Positions 54,833-62,434 of a DNA stretch of 64,000 bases are shown piece after piece; the stretch's first letter is position 1, and each line of letters opens with the position of its first letter. The stretch spans positions 2,666,001 to 2,730,000 of the forward strand of contig NZ_JBEJGY010000004.1 in the NCBI RefSeq assembly GCF_040253615.1, written 5' to 3'. Both the position numbers and the translations under genes were made by a program. This DNA comes from Streptomyces sp. Edi4. GTDB lineage: Bacteria > Actinomycetota > Actinomycetes > Streptomycetales > Streptomycetaceae. The notes below the pieces were generated by a model. The model had not been told where the DNA came from. It saw only the letters and a list, made by a program, of their open reading frames with translations, and did not search any database.

Positions 54833-57800
54833 CGCACGGCTCCTTGGGGTCGGACGGTCCAGGACAGAGCTGCGGCGCGGGCCATGCGCCGGCAGAGGGC
54901 TTCGGCGTCGGGGTCGATGCCCGCGACGCGGTTGTGGTGCATGTGCAGCAGGGAGGCCAGGACGCCGGACGGATCGAGTCCGGCGGTGTCGAGCGCGTGG
55001 CGGTAGTGGACGAGGGCTTCTCGCCGGTGCTGCCAGGCATCCAGGACGGCGTCGCCCCCGGCGAAGTCGGCCAGGGCTGGGCCTGCGTCGTCGCTGTTGG
55101 TAAGCCGGAGCACGAGGGCCTGCGTGGGGCGGGGGGCCGAAGCGCCGTCACCGCGAAGAAGGTGCTGGGTCAGCCAGGTGCGCCCGTCGCCGGGGGAGCC
55201 GAGGAAGCCGGTGGCGATGTCCACGTACGACGCGGCAGTAACCCCCGGACAGAGGTCCGCAGGAAGAGCGAGCCGCATCTGTGCCAGGGCTGCCGCGGTG
55301 TCGGCGGAGAAGTATCGCTCCGCAGCGACCAGCACCGCGCCGGTACCGTATCGGCCGGTCTCCGGCTCGTCGGTGTCCCACTGCACGCGTTGGATCAGGC
55401 CCTCCTCGCGCAGTTCGTCCGCCCATTCAGCGACCATGCCCGCCACGGCGCCGAACGCGTCTGGGGATAGCAGGCGCAGCCGGACGCGCAGGTGCGCCTC
55501 GGGGTTCGCGTACCGGATGAACCAAGCCTCCGACGCCGTCGCCAGTTCGTCCAGCAGGCGGGGCAGATGGCTGGTGAGGATTTCGGTGGCGCGGGCCTCG
55601 CTGCCGTAGACCTTCAGGTACGTCCAGTCCGAGCCGCCCGGCAGGCGGCCGGCGGTCCGCCGGGCCACCGCCCGGCGAGCTGGGGCCGGTACGGGTTGCT
55701 GGTCTGCGGCGAAGGACATGGTCACCTCGTGCGCGCGCCCGATCCAGCCGTAGGCACTCTCTTCCGGAGCCTCGTGCAGGGCGAGGACGAAGTGACGGTC
55801 CAACTCGGCCCGAAGCAGGCCGAGGTGAGCAGGCAGGTCGAGGTCGAGGCGGAGCTGCTGGTCGGCGGAGCCGACGTACACGGTGCGCGGGACGCCGTAC
55901 CGGATGCGCCAGTTGGTGAAGTCCTCCACCCAGCGTTCGGGGGCTGAGAGATCACGGGCTCGCAGTCTCCAGCACGCCGCCGACAGGACGGTGCGGCCGT
56001 AGCGGACTTCCGGCAGGAACGGCAGGCGGCCCGCAGCGCCCCAAGCGAAGGGGGCAAGGATGGCCGCATGGGAGCGATGCACCTCGGTCAGGAACCGCAC
56101 CAGGGGATGCGTCGCCGTGCTCAGTTCGACGGCGCTCATCACGGACGGTTCGAGGCAACGGCCGGAGGAGAGGGACACGAGGTAGAGGCGCCCCGCGTCG
56201 GCGACGACGCCCAGGTCCTCCAGGTCAAGGGTGGCGTCGGGGTTGTGCTCACCGACGGCCAGCGTCTCGGCAGCGACGACGGGGGCCCGCCCGACGTTGT
56301 AGGTCTTGCGGCGCAACGGGGGCGCGGAGATCTGAGGGCGTGCCGCGCCTTCGGTCAGTGTGGGCAGGGCGGCGTACTCGGCCGCCATCCGAGCCTGGTC
56401 AGCGGGTTCCAGCATCGGCAGGAAGCGGCCAGCGAGAGTGCCGGCGGCGAGGGACAGACCGACGGTGGACAGGGTGAATCGGCCCTCCGTCAGCGCGCGG
56501 GTGGACTGCGCGAACACGCTGAAACACAACTCGACGTGAGCCGGGACCGCCGTCGGCTCCCCGAGGGACAGGGCCTCGATGTCCTCCTCGGTGAGGACGA
56601 TCTCTCGCCGGTCGGTGAGGGCCGCGTCCTGCGCAAGGGCGAGAAGGTGTTCGTCGCGGGGCGTCGTGGCGAGGATCGGCCGGGGCAGCACGGTGCCGCG
56701 GTAGCCGACGGGGAAGCCGAGACCGGTGTCCGGGTCGGTGAGTTCGAGGACGGGGACGACGGTACCCAAGCTGTAGCGCTCCAGGAACCGCGTCCGGTAG
56801 TCCTTCCAGGCGGCCGAACCGTGCGGGTAGGGCGTGATCCTGGCCATCAGGCTCAGGGCGCGTTCCGCCTCACGGGCAACCGCGTGGGGCAGGATGATGT
56901 TGCCGTCCGGGCGGACGTTGACCACGAGGGTGTGTTCGGCGACCCCGGACAGAGCGGTCATTGCCTCGGTGGCCTTCGCCCGCAGATCCGGTTGCTCCGC
57001 GGGGAGCGCGCGGTCGTGACAGTCCAGGAATCCGTGGATGGTGCGGAGCCGGGCCGCCTTCGGTACGTCGGCGCCGGTCTCATCGAGTCGGGCAACGAGG
57101 TGACCCAGGGCATCCGGGCAGGTCATCGGCGGCTGGAGTTCGGTCAGCAGGACTCGGTGCGCGACGAGGTTGCGCACCATCTCCTCGATGGCAGCCTTCG
57201 GGGCCTCGGGATACTCGATGCCGAGCTTCGCCACCAGGACGTGGACCGAAATCGGAGAGCGGGCCAGCTTCAGCGCGTCCTCGGCGGGCCGGGTGCGCCG
57301 GAGGGCGGTGTCCGTGGGGCCTTCCTTGCCGGGCTGGTTCATGACGAAGATGCGGGAGCCGCGCACAACGTGGGCGGGGTCGGCGACCACCGTCAGATAC
57401 CGCAGGACGGCGAGGTCGCGCTCCAGGGCGGTGGTGATGTCGTGCAGCCATGAGGCGTCGGCGTGCGCGAAGGCTCGGTTTTTGGGGCCCCAGTGGACGT
57501 GAGTCTCCTGCCCGGTGTGCGCGACCATCGGGCCGGCGAACAGCCCAAACGGCGTCGCCCGGTATCGCATTCTCAGCAGGTAGCGGGCCAGGGCTCGACC
57601 GGTCCGGCGGATACAGGAAGGCTTGGCGGTCCCCTCCACCACCTCCAGGACAGCGGAAGCGAGCACCGGTGAGGCGTGGCCGATCGCCTCGGCCCGGGGG
57701 GCGTCCGCCCAGACCTGTTCCACCCATGCGCGGACCTGCTCGACGCCGGTGTTCTCCCCCGGCCATACGGGAGTGGGGGAGGCGAGCGGGAAGACCGACG

Positions 57801-57834
57801 CTCTGATCATGCTCGCGTCAACGTGACGGTACAT
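54829..57834 (-). CDS. lanB: Full-length class I lantibiotic dehydratase (LanB)
   Basis: 1001 residues. The N-terminal glutamylation domain starts with ASVFPLASPTPVWPG, includes LLRMRYRATPFGLFAG and RVRPD-like NVRPDGNIILP, and runs to about residue 670; the C-terminal elimination domain with SDWTYLKVYGSEARATEIL and WFIRYANPEAHLRVRL runs from about 700 to the end. It glutamylates Ser/Thr of the precursor using Glu-tRNA, then eliminates. AAAGGAG lies 6 bases before ATG 57834. Transcribed from the lanA side through an intergenic hairpin. Confidence 0.95.
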   Translation of the reverse strand: MYRHVDASMIRASVFPLASPTPVWPGENTGVEQVRAWVEQVWADAPRAEAIGHASPVLASAVLEVVEGTAKPSCIRRTGRALARYLLRMRYRATPFGLFAGPMVAHTGQETHVHWGPKNRAFAHADASWLHDITTALERDLAVLRYLTVVADPAHVVRGSRIFVMNQPGKEGPTDTALRRTRPAEDALKLARSPISVHVLVAKLGIEYPEAPKAAIEEMVRNLVAHRVLLTELQPPMTCPDALGHLVARLDETGADVPKAARLRTIHGFLDCHDRALPAEQPDLRAKATEAMTALSGVAEHTLVVNVRPDGNIILPHAVAREAERALSLMARITPYPHGSAAWKDYRTRFLERYSLGTVVPVLELTDPDTGLGFPVGYRGTVLPRPILATTPRDEHLLALAQDAALTDRREIVLTEEDIEALSLGEPTAVPAHVELCFSVFAQSTRALTEGRFTLSTVGLSLAAGTLAGRFLPMLEPADQARMAAEYAALPTLTEGAARPQISAPPLRRKTYNVGRAPVVAAETLAVGEHNPDATLDLEDLGVVADAGRLYLVSLSSGRCLEPSVMSAVELSTATHPLVRFLTEVHRSHAAILAPFAWGAAGRLPFLPEVRYGRTVLSAACWRLRARDLSAPERWVEDFTNWRIRYGVPRTVYVGSADQQLRLDLDLPAHLGLLRAELDRHFVLALHEAPEESAYGWIGRAHEVTMSFAADQQPVPAPARRAVARRTAGRLPGGSDWTYLKVYGSEARATEILTSHLPRLLDELATASEAWFIRYANPEAHLRVRLRLLSPDAFGAVAGMVAEWADELREEGLIQRVQWDTDEPETGRYGTGAVLVAAERYFSADTAAALAQMRLALPADLCPGVTAASYVDIATGFLGSPGDGRTWLTQHLLRGDGASAPRPTQALVLRLTNSDDAGPALADFAGGDAVLDAWQHRREALVHYRHALDTAGLDPSGVLASLLHMHHNRVAGIDPDAEALCRRMARAAALSWTVRPQGAVR

Positions 57835-57858
57835 CCATACTCCTTTAGATCGCGGCGC

Positions 57859-57892
57859 CCCGGGGGCGGACGGCCGACCGCCCGCCCCCGGG
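57859..57892 (-). terminator. Attenuator-like hairpin between lanA and lanB
   Basis: Arms of 15 bases (57859-57873 and 57878-57892) with one mismatch and a CCGA loop, no T-run after it on the minus strand. It starts about 30 bases after the lanA stop and 24 before lanB, and probably lets only part of transcription continue, giving more precursor than enzyme. Confidence 0.78.
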
Positions 57893-57923
57893 TCCCGTCA
57901 ACTACGGGTGGTGGTGCCGCAGG

Positions 57924-58124
57924 TCAGCCGCCGATGCAGGTGCTGTTCGAGCAGGCCGACGCGCAGGTGGACGTGCAGTTGTCGCTGGTGTCGTTCAGCA
58001 GCGCCCCGAGGACGGGGGCCGAGGAGACCGTCTCGATGTTCAGGTCGAAGTCCCCGCCGTCGGAACGGAAGTCCGTTGCCGCCTTCAGCACGGTGCCGGA
58101 CTTGGAGCTGATCTGATGTGCCAT
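57924..58124 (-). CDS. lanA: FxLD-type class I lanthipeptide precursor (LanA)
   Basis: 66 residues. The leader (about 1-35) contains FDLNI at 26-30, a variant of the FxLD/FNLD box recognised by LanB, with Asn in place of the final Asp. The core is rich in ring-forming residues: Cys50, 54, 58 and 63, and nine Ser/Thr between 46 and 62. Asp45 and Asp48 are candidate targets of the methyltransferase next door. GGAGGAG precedes ATG 58124. The cleavage site is unclear; it may lie near APVLGALLND. Confidence 0.92.
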   Translation of the reverse strand: MAHQISSKSGTVLKAATDFRSDGGDFDLNIETVSSAPVLGALLNDTSDNCTSTCASACSNSTCIGG

Positions 58125-58186
58125 CTCGCTCTCCTCCAGGGAGGTTGTAGGGATGTGCTGTGCAACCTGGCCGGTGGCCGATGTGG

Positions 58187-59437
58187 CTACGGCCAGGTGA
58201 TCGTGACCCGCGAGTGCCGTCGCTCGATGCGCCGGCCGCCAGCGGGAAGACGGTCATCCGGCGTGCCCGCCGGGTAGACCTCGATGTGCGCCCGATCACC
58301 ACGGTGGTCGCGGTCCCAGGTGCGGATCTCCTCGACCAGGCGCTCGGCGAGCTGCTGCCCACGCGGGCCGTGTCCGATGGCGCCCAGCTCGTAGCGGTCC
58401 TCCTGGTCGGTGGCCCGTACGGTGCGGTAGGCGAAGCTGTCGCCGTCCACGAGCGTGGGGATGCCGAGCGGCGAGGCCGAGGCCACCAGCCCGCGCGAGC
58501 GCGCACCGGGCTTCGCAGCCAGCAACGGAAGGTTGTCCAGCGCGGTGGTCAGCCACATGTCGAGGTGTTCGTTGGACTCGCTGCCTCCGAGCGTCACACC
58601 GGACCACTGCTCGTTCCGCGCCATCGCCAGGGCCTTGGCGAGGGCGGCGGTGTCCGGCTCGGGGTGCCCATCGACGCGCAGGCCGACCTCCGCGCCTTCC
58701 TCGGCGTGCAGGACCGCGAGGCGCACCCGGTTCTCTCCGACGCCCTGCATGGGCACGAAGCCACACAGCTCGAACCCGTCGCTGACGAGCCGTTCACCGT
58801 CGCGGACGAAGGCCACCGTGCGCGTCAGGCCGCGCATCCGGAGCGGAACGACGAGGCGACCGCCGTCCTTGAGCTGGGCGATCCAGGCCGGCGGGATATC
58901 GGCGGCCTGGACGGTGACGATGATCCGGTCGAACGGCGCGTGGTCGGGGGCGCCATTCTCGGCGTCAGCAGTGAGCACGGTGACGTTGCGGTAGCCGGTC
59001 TCCTTCAGGAAGGCCGTGGCACGGCTGGTCACGTCCGGGTCGATGTCCACGGTGACCACGCGGCCGTTGTCGCCGACGACTTCGGCCAGGAGTGCGGCGT
59101 TCGGGCCCCCGGACCCGATCTCCAGCACGGACATCCCGGGCGCGATGTCGCCCTGCTCCATCTGCATGGCCTGGACGCGGGGCGCGGAGACGGAGCTGAT
59201 GTCCACCCCGTGCTCGTCGGTCTTGGTGATCGTCGCGACCTCGGCGTTGTACGTCGAGGCCATGTCCGCCTCGGGCGTAGCCAGGTGCCGACGGACGGTG
59301 CGGAACGCGGCCACGACACGGGGGCTGCGGGCCGCTCCGATCTCGATGAGCTTTTCCGCCAAGGCGTCGCGCAACTGCTGTTCCGTCTGGGCCTCTTGGA
59401 CATCGGTGTTGGTCGTCATGTCGGGGACGTTATCCAC
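58187..59437 (-). CDS. PIMT-type methyltransferase of the FxLD lanthipeptide system
   Basis: 416 residues. Class I SAM fold with motif I VLEIGSGGPNAALLAEV, then VTVDIDPDV, and a C-terminal extension conserved in the 'methyltransferase, FxLD system' family. Characterised relatives (OlvS-type) methylate an Asp in a lanthipeptide, leading through succinimide to isoaspartate, a beta-amino acid. GTG 59437 has GAGGAGGAG upstream; ATG 59419 is an alternative without it. It is 62 bases before lanA on the same strand. A hairpin whose right arm touches the Shine-Dalgarno lies just ahead. Confidence 0.88.
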   Translation of the reverse strand: MDNVPDMTTNTDVQEAQTEQQLRDALAEKLIEIGAARSPRVVAAFRTVRRHLATPEADMASTYNAEVATITKTDEHGVDISSVSAPRVQAMQMEQGDIAPGMSVLEIGSGGPNAALLAEVVGDNGRVVTVDIDPDVTSRATAFLKETGYRNVTVLTADAENGAPDHAPFDRIIVTVQAADIPPAWIAQLKDGGRLVVPLRMRGLTRTVAFVRDGERLVSDGFELCGFVPMQGVGENRVRLAVLHAEEGAEVGLRVDGHPEPDTAALAKALAMARNEQWSGVTLGGSESNEHLDMWLTTALDNLPLLAAKPGARSRGLVASASPLGIPTLVDGDSFAYRTVRATDQEDRYELGAIGHGPRGQQLAERLVEEIRTWDRDHRGDRAHIEVYPAGTPDDRLPAGGRRIERRHSRVTITWP

Positions 59438-59450
59438 GCGGGTTCTCCTC

Positions 59451-59470
59451 CTCGGCGCGTTTGCGCCGAG
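59451..59470 (-). promoter_or_regulatory. Hairpin touching the methyltransferase ribosome-binding site
   Basis: Perfect 8-base arms CTCGGCGC/GCGCCGAG with a 4-base loop. On the minus strand the right arm runs into the GAGGAGGAG Shine-Dalgarno of the methyltransferase, so folding could lower its translation. Confidence 0.5.
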
Positions 59471-59491
59471 CTGGTTGAGCGGATTTCCGGA

Positions 59492-59513
59492 CCGGCGCGG
59501 GGCACCGCGCCGG
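59492..59513 (-). promoter_or_regulatory. Second leader hairpin upstream of the methyltransferase
   Basis: Perfect 9-base arms CCGGCGCGG/CCGCGCCGG with a GGCA loop, between the terminator at 59523 and the hairpin at 59451. Its role is unknown; it could be a second terminator or part of a leader. Confidence 0.4.
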
Positions 59514-59522
59514 GGTGGTTAA

Positions 59523-59564
59523 CCGCCCGACGGACCGGCCCGTCACATCCGGTCCGCCGGGCGG
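59523..59564 (-). terminator. Terminator after the 59569-60216 gene
   Basis: 16-base arms (59523-59538 and 59549-59564) with one mismatch and a 10-base loop, beginning five bases beyond the minus-strand stop. It separates the accessory block from the lanthipeptide transcript. Confidence 0.78.
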
Positions 59565-59568
59565 CCGT

Positions 59569-60216
59569 CTAGGCGGCGGGCACGAGATCATCCAGATTGA
59601 CGACCTTGTAGTCCCGCAGTTCCCGTACGAGCTGGGAGGCGAGGAACATGCCGATCTGGGGGTGGCTGTAGGGAATGGGAGAGTCAATGTCCGAAAGGGC
59701 CTGGAGTCCGCCTGCGCTCCACTGGTACGCGTGGCCGATCACGCCATACAGCGGGAAACGGGCAGCCAGAAGCGCGATGTAGCCCTTGGTCCTGAGCCGT
59801 GGACACCGGCCTGCCGCCATCCGGGCGTGCTCCAGGCAGACCGGCGGCTGCGCGGTCCTCACCGGACCTTCGTGGTCCTGTTCACCCGCCGTCTCCAGGA
59901 ACAGGATGCCGTCGGTGCGCTTCAACTGGACGGTGCACACCTGGCACCGCAGCAGCGCCATCGTCACGCGCTGACGGTGCGGGTGAACCATCCGCCAACG
60001 CGGTGTCCCGCAGGGCTGCCCAAAGGTGTCGAGCGACATGGAGTAGCGGGCCCAGAGCACGTTCTTGAGGTCCCGGTCCGGCGGCACCTCATCCACGTAT
60101 CGGAGACGTGGCCGGCCGTCCGGCCCTCGGCCCAGGCGTAGGTTGAGGAATGAGTCGGCCTCTTCACCCTCCCGGGCGGTGATGTAGGGCACGACGACCT
60201 CGGGAGCGGTGGTCAC
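59569..60216 (-). CDS. Hypothetical protein with Cys motif, accessory block
   Basis: 215 residues, soluble. A central CQVCTVQL and later PPVCLEHARMAAGRCP provide cysteines that could bind a metal. The N-terminus has VVVPYITAREGEE; the C-terminus is helical. GTG 60216 overlaps the upstream DUF5999-like stop. No recognised family; similar small Cys-containing proteins occur on Streptomyces accessory islands. Confidence 0.6.
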   Translation of the reverse strand: MTTAPEVVVPYITAREGEEADSFLNLRLGRGPDGRPRLRYVDEVPPDRDLKNVLWARYSMSLDTFGQPCGTPRWRMVHPHRQRVTMALLRCQVCTVQLKRTDGILFLETAGEQDHEGPVRTAQPPVCLEHARMAAGRCPRLRTKGYIALLAARFPLYGVIGHAYQWSAGGLQALSDIDSPIPYSHPQIGMFLASQLVRELRDYKVVNLDDLVPAA

Positions 60217-60416
60217 GCGGTGCTTCCGGCGGCGAGCGCGACCGGCCGGTGCGGAGCGATGATCTGGCCGTCCGGCAACAGCTCACCGGTGTCCTCAAAG
60301 AGCAGCACCCCGTTGCACAGCAGGCTCCAGCCCTGTCCAGGGTGGGCCGCAGTGGGGCGGGCGGCCTCTCGGTCGGATGCCTCGGCCGTGGGACACGGCG
60401 GGGTGTGCTTGCACAT
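60213..60416 (-). CDS. DUF5999-like small protein
   Basis: 67 residues: MCKHTPPCPTAEASDREAA at the start, then GWSLLCNGVLLFEDTGELLPDG and IAPHRP, the complete pattern of this short Streptomyces family. I chose ATG 60416; the frame is open further upstream but the family starts here. Function unknown. Coupled to the downstream gene (four-base overlap). Confidence 0.75.
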   Translation of the reverse strand: MCKHTPPCPTAEASDREAARPTAAHPGQGWSLLCNGVLLFEDTGELLPDGQIIAPHRPVALAAGSTA

Positions 60417-60469
60417 CGTACTCGTCGTCCTCTCAAGGCAGTGCGGGGAAGTCGAGCCCTCTTCGGCGA

Positions 60470-60934
60470 CTACGAAGCCGCGGGGGAACACGGAGTGGAG
60501 GTTGCCGAAGGGGGTGTCTGTGGGCGTTCACGTACGTACGAGGTGACGGCGGACTCGCTGTAGCCGTAGAAGTGGCCGAAGACCGCGTCGTCCTCCCACC
60601 ACTCGGGAGCGGCATCCCCCCACTCGACCGTGTGGCAGGTGTCGCGGTACGGCGACCAGCGAACGCGCAGGTCCGGGAACCCCGGTTGATCCGCGAGGAG
60701 GCCGCGCGCTGCCGTCGCCAGAGTCAGCAGGTCGAAGGACATGTATCCGCCGCGGCGCGACCCACCGACGGGAACGGCGAGGAGGGGCGCCCGAAAGATA
60801 CGGACTGCTACGGCGTCAGCCAGAAGAGCGGGCTCGGCGAGACGGCTGTGGAAGTACTCGTAGTCGTATGCTTCCGCAGCCGGGCGAAGGGAGATGGTTG
60901 GAGGGCTCGACAGCGTTGTGGCGGTGGTCAGCAT
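60470..60934 (-). CDS. DUF6302-like hypothetical protein
   Basis: 154 residues. AEAYDYEYFHSRLAEPALL, the RAPLLAVPVGGSRRGGY segment and VRWSPYRDTCHTVEWG are features I associate with this Streptomyces family; the name is tentative. The last 20 residues are Pro/Ser/Thr-rich. Its ATG overlaps the end of the upstream gene by seven bases. Confidence 0.6.
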   Translation of the reverse strand: MLTTATTLSSPPTISLRPAAEAYDYEYFHSRLAEPALLADAVAVRIFRAPLLAVPVGGSRRGGYMSFDLLTLATAARGLLADQPGFPDLRVRWSPYRDTCHTVEWGDAAPEWWEDDAVFGHFYGYSESAVTSYVRERPQTPPSATSTPCSPAAS

Positions 60935-61452
60935 TCGACCAGCCCCCGCACGATGCCGACTTCTTCCAGGCGCTCCGCGAGCTCCAAGGTGACCCGGCCC
61001 AGCCTCCGCAGGAACGTCAGGGCCTTGTGCTCGTCGCCGGGCAGCTCTTCGGAACGCAACGTACGTGCTTGTTCGATCAGGTCGGCGATGTCCGGATGCT
61101 TCTTGTTGGCGTCGTCACGCAGACCCCGGTTCACGAGCTGCATGAGCGCGCCGCGAAAGCGCTGGGCGAGTTCTTCGGCTTCGTCGTACCCGGGACCAGC
61201 GGTCCCGGGCCGGCTGCTACTGCTTGCACCGGCCGCGTGGTGGCTGACTTCCTCGTTCAGGACGGTGTCCAGGCCGTCATAGACCGCGTCCCAGTCCACA
61301 GGCTCCCAATCGCGCACAGCGCTCAACAGGTCATGGAGACCCAGCCTGCCGAGCGGCGGCGACCAGGGGTTCGTCGGGACCGTAGGGTCCTTGACGCGGA
61401 CCGGCATGGTCTCCGGGCTCGTCGTCTCCTCGCGTAATGCGGTGTTCGTCAT
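60928..61452 (-). CDS. Hypothetical protein, possibly DUF6415-like
   Basis: 174 residues, helical and acidic, with ADLIEQARTLRSEELPGDEH and RRLGRVTLELAERLEEV toward the C-terminus. This resembles small Streptomyces proteins annotated near natural-product genes, but I am not certain of the family. ATG 61452 overlaps the ATPase stop (ATGA). Confidence 0.5.
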   Translation of the reverse strand: MTNTALREETTSPETMPVRVKDPTVPTNPWSPPLGRLGLHDLLSAVRDWEPVDWDAVYDGLDTVLNEEVSHHAAGASSSSRPGTAGPGYDEAEELAQRFRGALMQLVNRGLRDDANKKHPDIADLIEQARTLRSEELPGDEHKALTFLRRLGRVTLELAERLEEVGIVRGLVEC

Positions 61453-61919
61453 CAGCACGCCACCAAACTCAGCTCGCACCACGTGGTGGCGCCGTTGTCG
61501 CTGACACCCCACGCGCCCTGTCTGCTTCGGGCGATCTCCCGCACGAGCACCAGGCCGCGACCGTGCTCGTCGTCGTCCTTGGGGCACTGAGCAGTGGGGC
61601 GAGGTCCGGGCACGCCGTCATGGACACGGATGCGCAGGATGCCATCGCGCACCTCAAGGGTCAGCCGGATTTGCCTGCCACCGCTGTGCACGATGGCATT
61701 AGTGATCAGCTCAGAGACAACGAGTGTCGCGTCGTCGGCGACGCAGGTCAGACCGCGGGAGGTGAGACGTTCGCGGGTCACGAGCCTCATGGCGCGGACG
61801 CGGGACTCGTCTACGGGAGGGGGGCGCTCGCCCGGGGAGTGCTTGGTGATGGAGAAGCGCTCCTCCACCAGGCCGCCGGCACGAGTTGCGGTCCGGCGCT
61901 GCGACGCCGGGCCGATCAC
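61452..61919 (-). CDS. RsbW/SpoIIAB-like ATP-binding protein
   Basis: 155 residues with a GHKL ATPase fold: ATLVVSELITNAIVHSGG is the N-box, IRVHDGVPG the G1-type motif and HGRGLVLVREIA the G2 motif. Streptomyces have dozens of such small anti-sigma-like kinases; most have no known partner. No anti-anti-sigma or sigma gene is adjacent. GTG 61919 is the longest start with an acceptable ribosome-binding site. Confidence 0.82.
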   Translation of the reverse strand: MIGPASQRRTATRAGGLVEERFSITKHSPGERPPPVDESRVRAMRLVTRERLTSRGLTCVADDATLVVSELITNAIVHSGGRQIRLTLEVRDGILRIRVHDGVPGPRPTAQCPKDDDEHGRGLVLVREIARSRQGAWGVSDNGATTWCELSLVAC

Positions 61920-62103
61920 CGCTCCGTCCCGATCTGCGAGGCCCCGTTTGCAGGGGCGGCCCGATCGTCAAGGGAAGCGAGCGGGCCCGTCCGGCGCAGC
62001 TGGCCCGGGACGTGCCGGAGGTGTCCGGCGAAAGGGGGCAACGGTGTGATCGAAGCGTCCGCGAGGTTGCGGCGGCGCTCACGATCTGCGGGGGTTCGTG
62101 CGG

Positions 62104-62352
62104 TCATCGGTTGTCCCCTTCCGCGAACGGGAAGAGGGCACCGAGCCGGCTGTGCAAAGCAACCGCTTCATCGGCCGTCAGGACCAGCGGAATGGTCGCG
62201 GGCTCCGCGGCCCCCTCGTGCAGATCGAGGGGGACCGCGAAACGACCGGCCTCCGTGTGCGCGACCTCGGCCTCACGAGCAAGGCGGAGGTGGCGCTTGG
62301 CGGGCGGTAAGGGCGCCGCGCCAGCTTCCGTCTGAGCGTGACTTGTCGTCAT
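62104..62352 (-). CDS. Small hypothetical protein downstream of an inverted-repeat region
   Basis: 82 residues. MTTSHAQTEAGAAPLPPAKRHL then a strand-helix pattern ending LTADEAVALHSRLGALFPF. It may be the first gene of the accessory block, 184 bases ahead of the ATPase. No family recognised. Confidence 0.55.
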   Translation of the reverse strand: MTTSHAQTEAGAAPLPPAKRHLRLAREAEVAHTEAGRFAVPLDLHEGAAEPATIPLVLTADEAVALHSRLGALFPFAEGDNR

Positions 62353-62386
62353 GACCCGTAAACGTAGGGCCACTTCGAGACCCCAC

Positions 62387-62434
62387 CCCTGAGAAAAAAT
62401 CAGGGCTGAGTAACGCTCAGGGTTGGCATATGCC
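62387..62434. promoter_or_regulatory. Overlapping CTGAG inverted repeats before the accessory block
   Basis: CCCTGA (62387) and TCAGGG (62400) pair around a 7-base A-rich spacer; CTGAG (62406) and CTCAG (62116-type arm at 62116+300, i.e. 62416) pair around TAACG; the outer CCCTGAG and CTCAGGG also pair. A GGCATATGCC palindrome (62425-62434) overlaps the XRE stop. The AT-rich patch lies between the regulator and the block it may control. Confidence 0.55.
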
